In this document: positions 25,456 to 33,066 of the stretch, piece after piece
How the letters are laid out: each line of letters begins with the position of its first letter
How positions within the stretch are numbered: the first letter of the stretch is position 1
Assembly (NCBI GenBank): GCA_021296415.1
Contig: JAGWAL010000014.1
Span: 844-43,138 of the forward strand
Direction of reading: 5' to 3'
DNA from: Acidimicrobiia bacterium
GTDB taxonomy: Bacteria > Actinomycetota > Acidimicrobiia > Acidimicrobiales > CATQHL01
Length of the DNA: 42,295 nt
Made by a program: the position numbers and the translations under genes
The notes under the pieces: generated by a model
The model's input: only the letters and a program-made list of their open reading frames with translations
The model's database searches: none
What the model was told of the DNA's origin: nothing

Positions 25456-25461
25456 TACCGT
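25456..25461 (+). promoter_or_regulatory. −10 box TACCGT, leaderless start of rpmF
   Basis: TACCGT ends 6 nt before the rpmF GTG (25468) and no Shine-Dalgarno lies between them. Confidence 0.5.
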
Positions 25462-25467
25462 CACGGT

Positions 25468-25647
25468 GTGGCCGTTCCCAAGAAGAAGACGTCCAAGTCC
25501 CGCACGCGCAGCCGCCGCGCCGCCGCGTGGCGGCTGCGGTCGCCCGCCCGCTCGTCCTGCTCCCGGTGTGGGGCCGTCAAGCTGCCGCACCGCGTTTGCG
25601 GCCAGTGCGGCTGGTACGGCGGCCGGCAGGCGGTCGAGCTGGAGTGA
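25468..25647 (+). CDS. rpmF: 50S ribosomal protein bL32
   Basis: A 59-residue protein starting VAVPKKKTSKSRTRSRR, the standard bL32 N-terminus, read from GTG 25468. The zinc ribbon is intact: CSRC (31–34) and CGQC (44–47), so it is the zinc-binding (C+) paralogue. It ends HRVCGQCGWYGGRQAVELE. A TACCGT box 6 nt before the start suggests a leaderless transcript in addition to read-through from yceD. The yceD–rpmF–plsX order is conserved across bacteria. Confidence 0.95.
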   Translation: MAVPKKKTSKSRTRSRRAAAWRLRSPARSSCSRCGAVKLPHRVCGQCGWYGGRQAVELE

Positions 25648-25718
25648 GCCACCCCCGCCGGCCACCGTCGACCTGCCGGTGAGCCCTCCCGGAGTCCTGC
25701 GCCGCTGCTGACGTCACC

Positions 25719-26708
25719 ATGAGTTCGCGACCGGTCGCCGTCGACGCCATGGGCGGCGACAACGCGCCAGAGGTGACCGTCGAAGGAGCCCGGATGGCCG
25801 CGGCCGGCGGCCTCGACGTGGTCCTCGTGGGGCCGCCGGAACAACTCGAGGGCAGCGGCCTGGAGGTCATCCCGGCACACCAGGTCGTCGACATGGACGC
25901 CGACCCCGGCACCAGCGTGCGGCGCCTCAAGGACTCCTCGGTCGTTCGGGCGGCCGAGGCGGTCCGCGACGGTCGGGCGTGCGCCATGGTCTCCGCCGGC
26001 AACACCGGCGCGGCGATGGCGAGCGCGCTCCTCCGCTTCGGGAGGATCAAGGGCGTCGTCCGCCCGGCGGTGGCCTGCCCGTTCCCGGTGCCCGGCCGCG
26101 CCGCGCCCACCGTGGTCCTGGACTGCGGCGCCAACTCGGACTGCACCGCGGCGTGGCTGTTGCAGTTCGCTCGCATGGGTGCCGTGTACGCCCGGACCGG
26201 TTTCGGTGTGGGCGAGCCCAGGGTTGCGCTCCTGTCCATCGGCGAGGAGGCCGGGAAGGGCTCGGCGCTGGTCAAGGAGGCCTTCGAACTGCTGAGTGAC
26301 ACCGCCTGGCAGGCCCGCGCGGGTGCCCGCTTCGTGGGGAACGTGGAGGGGCGCGACCTGCTGTTGGACCGCGCCGACGTGATCGTGACCGACGGGTTCA
26401 CGGGGAACGTCATGCTGAAGACCGCCGAGGGCGTGGCCGGCGTCATCGCCGACCAGATCATCCTCCTGGCGGACAGCTCGCCGGAAGCCCGCGCCGGTGC
26501 CGACCTGTTCTTCCCGGCGCTGATGGGACTCTACGAGTCCTTCGATCCCGACAACACCGGCGGCGCGGTGCTCCTGGGTGTCCGGGGAGTGTGCACCATC
26601 TCGCACGGATCCTCGGGTCCCAAAGCCATCGCCAACGCCATCGGTGTGGCACAGGAGCTGGCCGCCGCGGGGATCGTGGAGCAGATCGGCGCCGCTGTCG
26701 CCGGATAG
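25719..26708 (+). CDS. plsX: Phosphate acyltransferase PlsX
   Basis: A 329-residue enzyme that converts acyl-ACP to acyl-phosphate for phospholipid synthesis. The N-terminus PVAVDAMGGDNAPEVTVEGA is the family signature. Also visible are MVSAGNTGAAMASALLRFGR, VLDCGANSDC, ALLSIGEEAGKGSALVKEA, VTDGFTGNVMLKTAEGVA and the C-terminal HGSSGPKAIANAI. It acts at the inner face of the membrane. It precedes acpP, its acyl donor carrier. Its product is also what FakA supplies from exogenous fatty acids. The stop codon overlaps a −10 box (TAGAAT) for acpP. Confidence 0.95.
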   Translation: MSSRPVAVDAMGGDNAPEVTVEGARMAAAGGLDVVLVGPPEQLEGSGLEVIPAHQVVDMDADPGTSVRRLKDSSVVRAAEAVRDGRACAMVSAGNTGAAMASALLRFGRIKGVVRPAVACPFPVPGRAAPTVVLDCGANSDCTAAWLLQFARMGAVYARTGFGVGEPRVALLSIGEEAGKGSALVKEAFELLSDTAWQARAGARFVGNVEGRDLLLDRADVIVTDGFTGNVMLKTAEGVAGVIADQIILLADSSPEARAGADLFFPALMGLYESFDPDNTGGAVLLGVRGVCTISHGSSGPKAIANAIGVAQELAAAGIVEQIGAAVAG

Positions 26709-26711
26709 AAT
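26706..26711 (+). promoter_or_regulatory. −10 box TAGAAT before acpP
   Basis: TAGAAT overlaps the plsX stop and lies 57 nt before the acpP GTG. Unlike its leaderless neighbours, acpP would have a leader containing a palindrome and a strong ribosome binding site. No clear −35 is seen. Confidence 0.4.
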
Positions 26712-26720
26712 CCGCTCCCG

Positions 26721-26736
26721 CGACGGCGCGCCGTCG
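26721..26736. promoter_or_regulatory. 16-bp perfect palindrome in the plsX–acpP gap
   Basis: CGACGGCGCGCCGTCG is a perfect 16-bp palindrome, about 9 nt downstream of the TAGAAT box. This places it at or just after the expected transcript start. It is therefore a candidate operator for acpP or a short leader hairpin. Confidence 0.4.
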
Positions 26737-26768
26737 GGGACGCCAGCGACCGACAGGAGGCAGCTACC

Positions 26769-27059
26769 GTGCCGGCCGAGACCCACGTTTCGCAGAGCCC
26801 GATGCAGCGATCAGAGATACTCGAGCAGATCAGGGGTCGCCTCGCCGACATCCTGGAGATCGATCCCACCGACATCGCCGAGGGTGACTCGTTCCTCGAC
26901 GACCTCGACGCCGATTCGCTGGCCCTCATCGAGCTGGTGGAGGCCCTCGAGGAGGAGTTCGGCGAGCGCACCGTGGGATTCCGCATAGACGACGAGGACC
27001 TGCAGGACCTCCGCACGGTCCGCGACGCTGTGGACTACGTCGAGGCGCGACTGGGCTGA
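26769..27059 (+). CDS. acpP: Acyl carrier protein
   Basis: A 96-residue acidic carrier of fatty acid synthesis. The phosphopantetheine site is the DSL motif in DDLDADSLALIELVEALEEE, with the modified Ser50. It has an N-terminal extension of about 12 residues (PAETHVSQSP) before the usual start helix. The GTG at 26769 is chosen because AGGAGG stands 8 nt upstream; the ATG at codon 12 lacks such a site. rnc begins directly after its stop. A palindrome and a TAGAAT box upstream suggest its own promoter. Confidence 0.92.
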   Translation: MPAETHVSQSPMQRSEILEQIRGRLADILEIDPTDIAEGDSFLDDLDADSLALIELVEALEEEFGERTVGFRIDDEDLQDLRTVRDAVDYVEARLG

Positions 27060-27860
27060 GTGGTCGCTGTCGACATCGCCGCGCTGGCGGCGCGCATCGG
27101 CCACCGGTTCCGGGACGAGGCGCTCGCCGAGCTGGCGCTGCGCCACCGCTCCTGGGTGGCCGAGCAGCAGGCCCCGCCCGGCGAGGCGCCGGCATCCAAC
27201 GAGCGGCTCGAGCTGCTGGGGGACGCCGTGCTGGACGTGGTCGTGTCCGAGCACGTCTACACCGCCTACCCGCACATGAGCGTGGGGGAGCTCGCCAAGG
27301 TGCGGGCCTCGGTGGTGTCGGCCGACTCCCTCGCCGAGGCGGCACGCCGCCTGCGCCTCGGCGAAGCGCTGCTGCTCGGCCGCGGCGAGGAGGCCGCCGG
27401 CGGCCGCCGGAAGCGGTCCATCCTGGCCGACGCCACCGAGGCGATGATCGGAGCCGTCTACCTGGACGGGGGCTGGGAGCCGGCGCGACGGCTGGTGCTG
27501 TCCCTGCTCGTCGAGCGCATCGAGGCCATGGCGCTGGATCCCGGGCGGGACGACTACAAGACGGTCCTGCAGGAGCGCGCCGCCGAGGCGCTGAGCGCCG
27601 CGCCGTCGTACCGCATCAGCCACCGAGGTCCCGACCACGAGCGCCTCTGGCGCGCCGTCGTGACGATCGAGGGCCGGCCCTACGGCACCGGCGAGGGCAC
27701 CTCCAAGAAGCAGGCCGAGCAGGCCGCCGCCCGCGCCGCGCTGGCGGCGTTCCTCCACCCCCCATCCCCGGACGAGCCCGGCGAGGGTGAGAAACTGTGG
27801 AGTGGCCCTCCTCCAGCCGACCCTCCAAGCGACCGTGGCGATGTTCGAAGGACGACATGA
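27060..27860 (+). CDS. rnc: Ribonuclease III
   Basis: A 266-residue dsRNA endonuclease that processes rRNA precursors and structured mRNAs. The catalytic signature NERLELLGDAVLDVVVSE supplies Glu48, Glu51 and Asp55; ILADATEAMIGAVYLDGG supplies Asp124 and Glu127. The dsRNA-binding domain (about 165–235) has DYKTVLQERAAEAL and GTGEGTSKKQAEQAAARAAL. The C-terminal 30 residues are proline-rich and unconserved. The GTG start abuts the acpP stop, and the stop overlaps the next start as ATGA. Confidence 0.95.
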   Translation: MVAVDIAALAARIGHRFRDEALAELALRHRSWVAEQQAPPGEAPASNERLELLGDAVLDVVVSEHVYTAYPHMSVGELAKVRASVVSADSLAEAARRLRLGEALLLGRGEEAAGGRRKRSILADATEAMIGAVYLDGGWEPARRLVLSLLVERIEAMALDPGRDDYKTVLQERAAEALSAAPSYRISHRGPDHERLWRAVVTIEGRPYGTGEGTSKKQAEQAAARAALAAFLHPPSPDEPGEGEKLWSGPPPADPPSDRGDVRRTT

Positions 27861-28684
27861 TCGAGTCACCTGAAGTCGAGGTGGTCCGCCGCGAGTTGGA
27901 GCGCGAGGTGATGGACCGACGGGTGAAGGTCGTCGAGGTGCTCTCGGAGACCGTCACGCCGCACAGCACCGAGGAACTGAACGAGCGCCTGCACCGGGCC
28001 AAGATCGCCGGGGAGATCACCCGCCAGGGCCTGCAACTGCTGATGGGGTTCGACAACGACGAGCTCTTGGCCATCTCGCTCGGCGCCGGCGGTCACCTCC
28101 GCCGCCAACCCAACAGGGAGCGCGTGCTGCCGGCGACGCGGCTCGTCATCACTTTCACCCAGTACGGAGGGCTGCGCCTGCTGGACTTCAAGGAGGGAGC
28201 CCGCGTGCGCTTCCTGACGCCCGAGCAGGTGCTGGAGCAGGTGCCCCCGGGCATCGATCCCCTGAACACCTCGCTCTCCTGGACCGACTTCTCCAACCTG
28301 CTGCTCACACCGCCCCGCCCGATGTACCTGAAGGCGTTCCTGACCAATACCGCCACGATCGTCGGCGTGGGTGACATGTACGCCGACGAGATCCTCTTCA
28401 ATGCGGGGCTTCGTCACGATCGGATGACCGACTCGCTGGGTCGCCAGGAGGTCCGCCGGCTGTGGCGCGCCATCGTGGAGGTCCTCCACGATGCGGTGAA
28501 GTACCGCGGATCGAGTCTCGACGACAACCACTTCATCTCGCCGTCCGGCGAGGAGGGGACGTACCAGAACCACCACAACGTCTACCGCAGGCACGGGCAG
28601 CTGAGCCCGCGCTCGCGCCGGCCGATCGTGCGGGTCAAGTACCGGGGGCGCTGGACCTACTACTGCGAGCAGTCCCAGGTGTAG
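27857..28684 (+). CDS. MutM/Fpg-family protein lacking catalytic and zinc residues
   Basis: 275 residues, syntenic with mutM (between rnc and smc). The overall Fpg fold is clear: N-terminal SPEVEVVRREL and an H2TH region LKAFLTNTATIVGVGDMYAD EILFNAGL. Key residues differ from active MutM. Pro at position 2 (the Schiff-base nucleophile) is Ile2, although Glu3 remains. The RRGK lysine is Leu59 (RQGLQL). HLGMTG is SLGAGG. The H2TH Asn is Asp173 (GVGDMY). The C-terminal zinc finger keeps one Cys (Cys270 in TYYCEQSQ), with the other three positions Ser or Arg. Because the frame is intact and motifs drift only at active positions, this looks like a retained DNA-binding homologue with changed or lost glycosylase activity. 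ATG 27857 is fixed by the ATGA overlap. Confidence 0.8.
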   Translation: MIESPEVEVVRRELEREVMDRRVKVVEVLSETVTPHSTEELNERLHRAKIAGEITRQGLQLLMGFDNDELLAISLGAGGHLRRQPNRERVLPATRLVITFTQYGGLRLLDFKEGARVRFLTPEQVLEQVPPGIDPLNTSLSWTDFSNLLLTPPRPMYLKAFLTNTATIVGVGDMYADEILFNAGLRHDRMTDSLGRQEVRRLWRAIVEVLHDAVKYRGSSLDDNHFISPSGEEGTYQNHHNVYRRHGQLSPRSRRPIVRVKYRGRWTYYCEQSQV

Positions 28685-28686
28685 GC

Positions 28687-31600
28687 GTGTTCCTGAATTC
28701 CCTCACGCTGAAGGGATTCAAGTCCTTCGCGCAGACCACGACGATCGACTTCGCCCCCGGCCTGTCGGTGGTCGTGGGCCCCAACGGCAGCGGCAAGTCC
28801 AACATCGTCGACGCCATCGCCTGGGTGCTGGGCTCGCAGGCGCCCACGTCGCTGCGCTCGCAGCAGATGGACGACGTGATCTTCGCGGGCAACCCCGGCC
28901 GGCCGGCGCTCGGCCGGGCCGAGGTGACGCTGACGCTGAACAACGAGGACCGCCGGTTGCCTCTGGACTTCGACGAGGTGGCGATCTCCCGGACGCTGTT
29001 CCGCAGCGGCGACAGCAGCTACGCCATCAACGCCGCGCCCGCCCGCCTGATCGACATCGCCGAATTGCTGGCGGCCGCCGGCGTGGGCCGGCACCGCCAC
29101 GTGATCGTCTCCCAGGGACGTATCGACGCCGTGCTCAACGCCAAGCCGGCGGAGCGGCGCGCCATTCTGGAGGAGGCGGCGGGCGTGTCCGCCTACCGGT
29201 TGCGCAAGGAGAAGGCACTGCGCCGCCTCGCCGACACCGAGGCCAACCTGGCGCGGCTCAGCGACCAGCTGAGCGAGGTGCGCCGGGCGCTCGGCCCCCT
29301 GGAGCGCCAGGCCGAGACGGCTCGTCGCCACGGCGCGCTGGCGACCGAGCTGGCGTCACTGCAGATCCATCGGCTCGGTGCCGAACTCTCCGAGTTGCGC
29401 GGGCGGAGCCGGGAGGCGGCGACGCAGCGCCGCGACCTGGCCGACCGGCGGGCCGCCACCGGCCGCCAGCTGGCCGATCTGGACGGGCGCATCGGCGAGG
29501 CCGAGGCAAGGCTGTCGGCCATGGGCCACGTGCGGTTGGCCGAGGCCGGCGAGCGCCTGGGCGTGCTCCGCGATCGCGTGCTGCAGGCACAGCGGGCAAT
29601 GGAGGAGCGCCAGCGCGACTACGAGCGGCGCCGCCGCGACCGCCTGGCGAGTGGACTGCTGGCCGCGCTCAGCGACGAGGCGACCGGGCTGGAGGCCGCC
29701 GTCGCCGAGGCACGCGCCGTCGAAGCGGAGTTGTCGGTGGAGCGCGACCGGATCACAGCCGACAGCGAGGTGCTGGCGGCGGACACCGAGGCCCACGCGG
29801 CACGCTGGGAGTCCCCCGAGGCCGCCGGGGAGCGATCCTCCGCCGCCCAGCTGCATGGCCGGCTCATGACGCTGCGCGACGTCGCCGAGCGCGCCGAGGC
29901 CGAGGTGGCCGAGCTCACCGAGCGCGGCCGCCTGCTCGAGGGACGCCGGCAGGCGGCCGCCGCGGCTCTGCGGCGCGCCGAGGAGGAAGTGGCGGCGCGG
30001 CGCGACGAGGAGGCGGCGGCCGGCGCGGTGCTGGAGGAGGCCGACGAGCAGCGCCGCCGGACGGCCGCGGCGGAGGCGGCAGCCCGGGGCGCGCACGGCG
30101 ATGCGGCGGCCGAGCACACCCGCTGGCGAGCCCGGGTCGACGCTCTGGCTCTGGCCATGGGGGACGTGCGGGCCCGCTCGGGGATGGAGGTCCTGGCCGG
30201 AAGCGACGGTGTTCTGGGCGCCCTGGGCGACTTGGTGGCTGTCGACGACGGCTGGGAGGCGGCATTCGAGGCCGCCGCAGGCGAGGCGCTGGCGGCTGCC
30301 GTGGTCGAAGGGACCGACGCGGCCCGACCCGCACTGGCAGCGCTGGCACGGGCGCAGATTGCGGGCGCGGTGCTGCCGGCGCAGCGGTCGAGCGCCGCAC
30401 CACCGCCTGTGGGGGAGCCGCTGCGACCTCATGTCCGGGCGCGCCACCGCCGCGTGGACGAGGTCCTCGACGGGCTCATCGGGTCGGTGGTGGTGGTGGC
30501 GAACTGGCGCGAGGCGTGCGACGCCCTGGCCGCCCACCCGGATGCCATCGTCGTCACGCCGGACGGCGACTGCTTCTCCCGGACCGGCTGGCGGGTGGGC
30601 GTTGCCCGCTCGGGTGCCACGGGCGAGGCCCTCGAGGAATCACGCCAGAGCCTCGGCCGGGCCGAGAGTTCGCTCGCAGCCGCCGACCGGGCCGTCGCCG
30701 AAGCGGCTGCCGAAGCCGCCGCGGCGACCGCGCGGCACGCCGAGGCGACGGCCGCGCACCGTCGCCGCGGCCGTGGACTCGCCGAGGCCCGCCAGCAGGC
30801 GGCGGCCGCCGAGCGCGAACACAGCGCCGCCTGCGCCGAAGCCGCCGCGGTCCTGGACCGCCTTGAGGAGATGGCGGAGCGAGCCCGGCAGCAGCGCCGC
30901 CAGACCGACGAGACGGCGGCGCAGCTGGCGGAACTGCAGGGCGCCGCCGAAGCGGCCGAGGCCGCGGCCCGCAGTGCGCGGGCGGGCCTGGAGGATCGCC
31001 GGGCCGCCCTGGCCGGCGAGCGCCAGGCGCTGGAGCTCCGCGCCTCGGAGATCCGCGCCCGGCGGGGCCTGCTGGTCGAGCGCCTGTCCGAGATCCGCGC
31101 CCGCCTCGTCGGCCACGAGACCGCGGTGGCCGCGGCCGGCGGCGACGCCCGCTGCGGCGCGGCATTGTCGGAAATGGCGGAGCGGCTGGCGGTTAGCGCC
31201 CGGGAGTGCGAGTCCGGCCTGGAGGAGATCCGACGGCGTCAGCGCCGTGCCGCCGAGGCGATGAGCGTCACCGCCAGCCAGCTGGACGGCAACCGCCGCC
31301 GGCGGGCGGCTCTGGCGGCGTCGATCGACGAGGTGGCCGAGCAGTTGCTGGCCGCCCAGCGCGTCGAGGACGAACTCGGACTCCGCATCGAAGCCGTCGT
31401 CGACACCCTGCGCGCGCAGCACGACTGCGACGAGGTCCGGGCGACGCAAACACCCGCGCCCACCCTCGCCGAGGGTGCGACGGTTGCCGGGCGAATCAGG
31501 GAGCTGGAGCGGTTGCTCCGTCGCATCGGTCCGGTGAACCCCCTGGCCGTGCGCGAGCACGACGTCCTGCGCGAGCGCCACGACCTGCTGGCTTCCCAGG

Positions 31601-32166
31601 TCGCCGACGTCCGCAGCGCCCGGCGCGACCTCAACACGCTCGTCCGGGCAATCGACGCCGAGATCCTGGACGCGTTCTCCCGCTGCTACCGCGACGTGGC
31701 CGAGAGTTTCGAAGGGCTCTTCGGCATTCTCTTCGCCGGCGGCGCCGGCCGGCTCAGCCTCACCGAGCCCGACAATCCCCTCGAGTCCGGCGTGGAGATC
31801 GAGGCCCGTCCCGCGGGCAAGAACCTCCGCAGGCTGGCGCTGCTGTCCGGCGGCGAGCGTTCACTGGCGGCGCTGGCGTTCCTCTTCGCCGTCTTCCAGT
31901 CCCAGCGCTCCCCGTTCTACGTGCTCGACGAGGTGGACGCCGCGCTGGACGACGTGAACCTGCATCGCTTCCTGCGCCTCGTGGAGGAGTTCCGCTCCGA
32001 GGCCCAACTGGTGCTGGTGACCCACCAGCGGCCCACCATGGAGATCGCAGACCGCCTGTACGGCGTGACGATGCGCCCGGGCGGCGCCAGCAGGGTGATC
32101 GCCGAGAGCGGCATGGGTGCCGGCGCGCTGGCGCCCGCCGGCATGGGCGGACCAGGGGACGACTGA
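28687..32166 (+). CDS. smc: Chromosome segregation protein SMC
   Basis: A 1,159-residue condensin ATPase that organises the chromosome with ScpAB. Starts VFLNSLTLKGFKSFAQTTTI at GTG 28687. Walker A GPNGSGKS is at 31–38, followed by VDAIAWVLGSQ. Two long alanine- and arginine-rich coiled-coil arms flank a hinge at about 500–640 (SGMEVLAGSDGVLGALGDLV through SRTGWRVG). The C-terminal head holds the ABC signature LLSGGERSLAALAFLFAV (near 1055) and Walker B FYVLDEVDAALDD. The R-loop and Q-loop regions look normal. The tail GAGALAPAGMGGPGDD is variable. A GC hairpin follows the stop by 3 nt. Confidence 0.95.
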   Translation: MFLNSLTLKGFKSFAQTTTIDFAPGLSVVVGPNGSGKSNIVDAIAWVLGSQAPTSLRSQQMDDVIFAGNPGRPALGRAEVTLTLNNEDRRLPLDFDEVAISRTLFRSGDSSYAINAAPARLIDIAELLAAAGVGRHRHVIVSQGRIDAVLNAKPAERRAILEEAAGVSAYRLRKEKALRRLADTEANLARLSDQLSEVRRALGPLERQAETARRHGALATELASLQIHRLGAELSELRGRSREAATQRRDLADRRAATGRQLADLDGRIGEAEARLSAMGHVRLAEAGERLGVLRDRVLQAQRAMEERQRDYERRRRDRLASGLLAALSDEATGLEAAVAEARAVEAELSVERDRITADSEVLAADTEAHAARWESPEAAGERSSAAQLHGRLMTLRDVAERAEAEVAELTERGRLLEGRRQAAAAALRRAEEEVAARRDEEAAAGAVLEEADEQRRRTAAAEAAARGAHGDAAAEHTRWRARVDALALAMGDVRARSGMEVLAGSDGVLGALGDLVAVDDGWEAAFEAAAGEALAAAVVEGTDAARPALAALARAQIAGAVLPAQRSSAAPPPVGEPLRPHVRARHRRVDEVLDGLIGSVVVVANWREACDALAAHPDAIVVTPDGDCFSRTGWRVGVARSGATGEALEESRQSLGRAESSLAAADRAVAEAAAEAAAATARHAEATAAHRRRGRGLAEARQQAAAAEREHSAACAEAAAVLDRLEEMAERARQQRRQTDETAAQLAELQGAAEAAEAAARSARAGLEDRRAALAGERQALELRASEIRARRGLLVERLSEIRARLVGHETAVAAAGGDARCGAALSEMAERLAVSARECESGLEEIRRRQRRAAEAMSVTASQLDGNRRRRAALAASIDEVAEQLLAAQRVEDELGLRIEAVVDTLRAQHDCDEVRATQTPAPTLAEGATVAGRIRELERLLRRIGPVNPLAVREHDVLRERHDLLASQVADVRSARRDLNTLVRAIDAEILDAFSRCYRDVAESFEGLFGILFAGGAGRLSLTEPDNPLESGVEIEARPAGKNLRRLALLSGGERSLAALAFLFAVFQSQRSPFYVLDEVDAALDDVNLHRFLRLVEEFRSEAQLVLVTHQRPTMEIADRLYGVTMRPGGASRVIAESGMGAGALAPAGMGGPGDD

Positions 32167-32169
32167 TCT

Positions 32170-32189
32170 GCCGGCGGGGCCACGCCGGC
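32170..32189 (+). terminator. GC stem-loop after smc
   Basis: GCCGGCG (32170–32176), loop GGGCCA, CGCCGGC (32183–32189): a perfect 7-bp stem starting 3 nt after the smc stop. No U-tract follows, so it may be a weak terminator or mRNA end stabiliser. Confidence 0.4.
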
Positions 32190-32229
32190 GCCAGGGACCC
32201 TCAGTGTGCCGGAGCGCGGGTTCAGGGGC

Positions 32230-32235
32230 TACCGT
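32230..32235 (+). promoter_or_regulatory. −10 box TACCGT before the response regulator
   Basis: TACCGT ends 8 nt before ATG 32244 (5 nt before an in-frame GTG at 32241), fitting a leaderless start for the two-component operon. Confidence 0.45.
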
Positions 32236-32243
32236 CTGAGGTG

Positions 32244-33026
32244 ATGCGAGTGCTCGTCGCCGATGACGAGGTGGACCTGGTGCGCGCCATCGCTCGCGGC
32301 CTGCGCCGGGAGGGGTATGCCGTGGACGAGGCGTTCGACGGTGCCGAGGCGCTCCAGAAGGCCTCCGAGGTGGCCTACGACGTCATCTGCCTGGACCTCA
32401 CGATGCCCGCGGTGGATGGCCGGGAGGTGTGCCGCCGGCTGCGGGAGCCGTCCCGCAGCACGGAGCAGCCCCGCATCCTCATCCTCACCGCACGCGACAG
32501 CCTCGAGGACCGCGTCGCCGGCCTCGACGACGGGGCCGACGACTATCTGGTCAAGCCGTTCGCCTTCAGCGAGCTCAACGCGCGGATCCGCGCGCTGCTC
32601 CGTCGTGACGCGGGGCGCGGCGGGGCCCGTCTCGCCGTGGGTGACATCGAGATGGACCTCGGCCGGCACACGGTCCGGCGTCAGGGCCATGCGGTTGGCC
32701 TCACTCCCAAGGAGTTCACCCTGCTGCGCTACTTCTGCAGCCGGCCCGGGCAGGTCGTCTCGCAGGAGGAGCTGCTGGACCACGTGTGGGACGAGCACAC
32801 CGACCCGTTCACGAACACCGTGCGCGTGACCGTCGGCACGCTACGGCGCAAACTCAGCCTGCCCAACAGCCCCGCCCCGATCGAGACGATCATCGGGACC
32901 GGCTACCGGCTCAACGCCCAGCCGCAACCGCAGGGTCCGGCTGCGTGGTCCGGGCCCGAGGATCCCGCCTACGTACTCGGCGACGTTGGTTCGTCGACAT
33001 CGCCGAGTACCGCCCCGTACCCCTGA
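32244..33026 (+). CDS. OmpR/PhoB-family response regulator (MprA-like)
   Basis: 260 residues. The receiver domain (1–115) has the acidic pair Asp7-Asp8 (VADDE), phospho-acceptor Asp51 (ICLDLTMP), Thr in LILTARD and the Lys in YLVKPF. The winged-helix DNA-binding domain (about 125–225) has LTPKEFTLLRYFCSRPGQVV and the recognition region FTNTVRVTVGTLRRKL followed by IIGTGYRL. The C-terminal 35 residues are unconserved. The gene order regulator–kinase–HtrA protease is that of mycobacterial mprA–mprB–pepD, which points to envelope stress sensing. Direct orthology is inferred from order only. The kinase starts 40 bp downstream. Confidence 0.88.
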   Translation: MRVLVADDEVDLVRAIARGLRREGYAVDEAFDGAEALQKASEVAYDVICLDLTMPAVDGREVCRRLREPSRSTEQPRILILTARDSLEDRVAGLDDGADDYLVKPFAFSELNARIRALLRRDAGRGGARLAVGDIEMDLGRHTVRRQGHAVGLTPKEFTLLRYFCSRPGQVVSQEELLDHVWDEHTDPFTNTVRVTVGTLRRKLSLPNSPAPIETIIGTGYRLNAQPQPQGPAAWSGPEDPAYVLGDVGSSTSPSTAPYP

Positions 33027-33066
33027 TCCCCGGCGTCGTCGTGGGTCGCAGCACCAGCCCGGCACC

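Noticed and set aside
28462..28686. Starting smc upstream at 28462
   Set aside because: That segment lies in the MutM-like gene; the family N-terminus (FLNSLTLKGFKSF) begins at GTG 28687.
30000..31400. Several long minus-strand frames opposite smc
   Set aside because: They are Ala/Arg/Pro-rich shadows caused by high GC at third codon positions; smc motifs on the plus strand account for the region.
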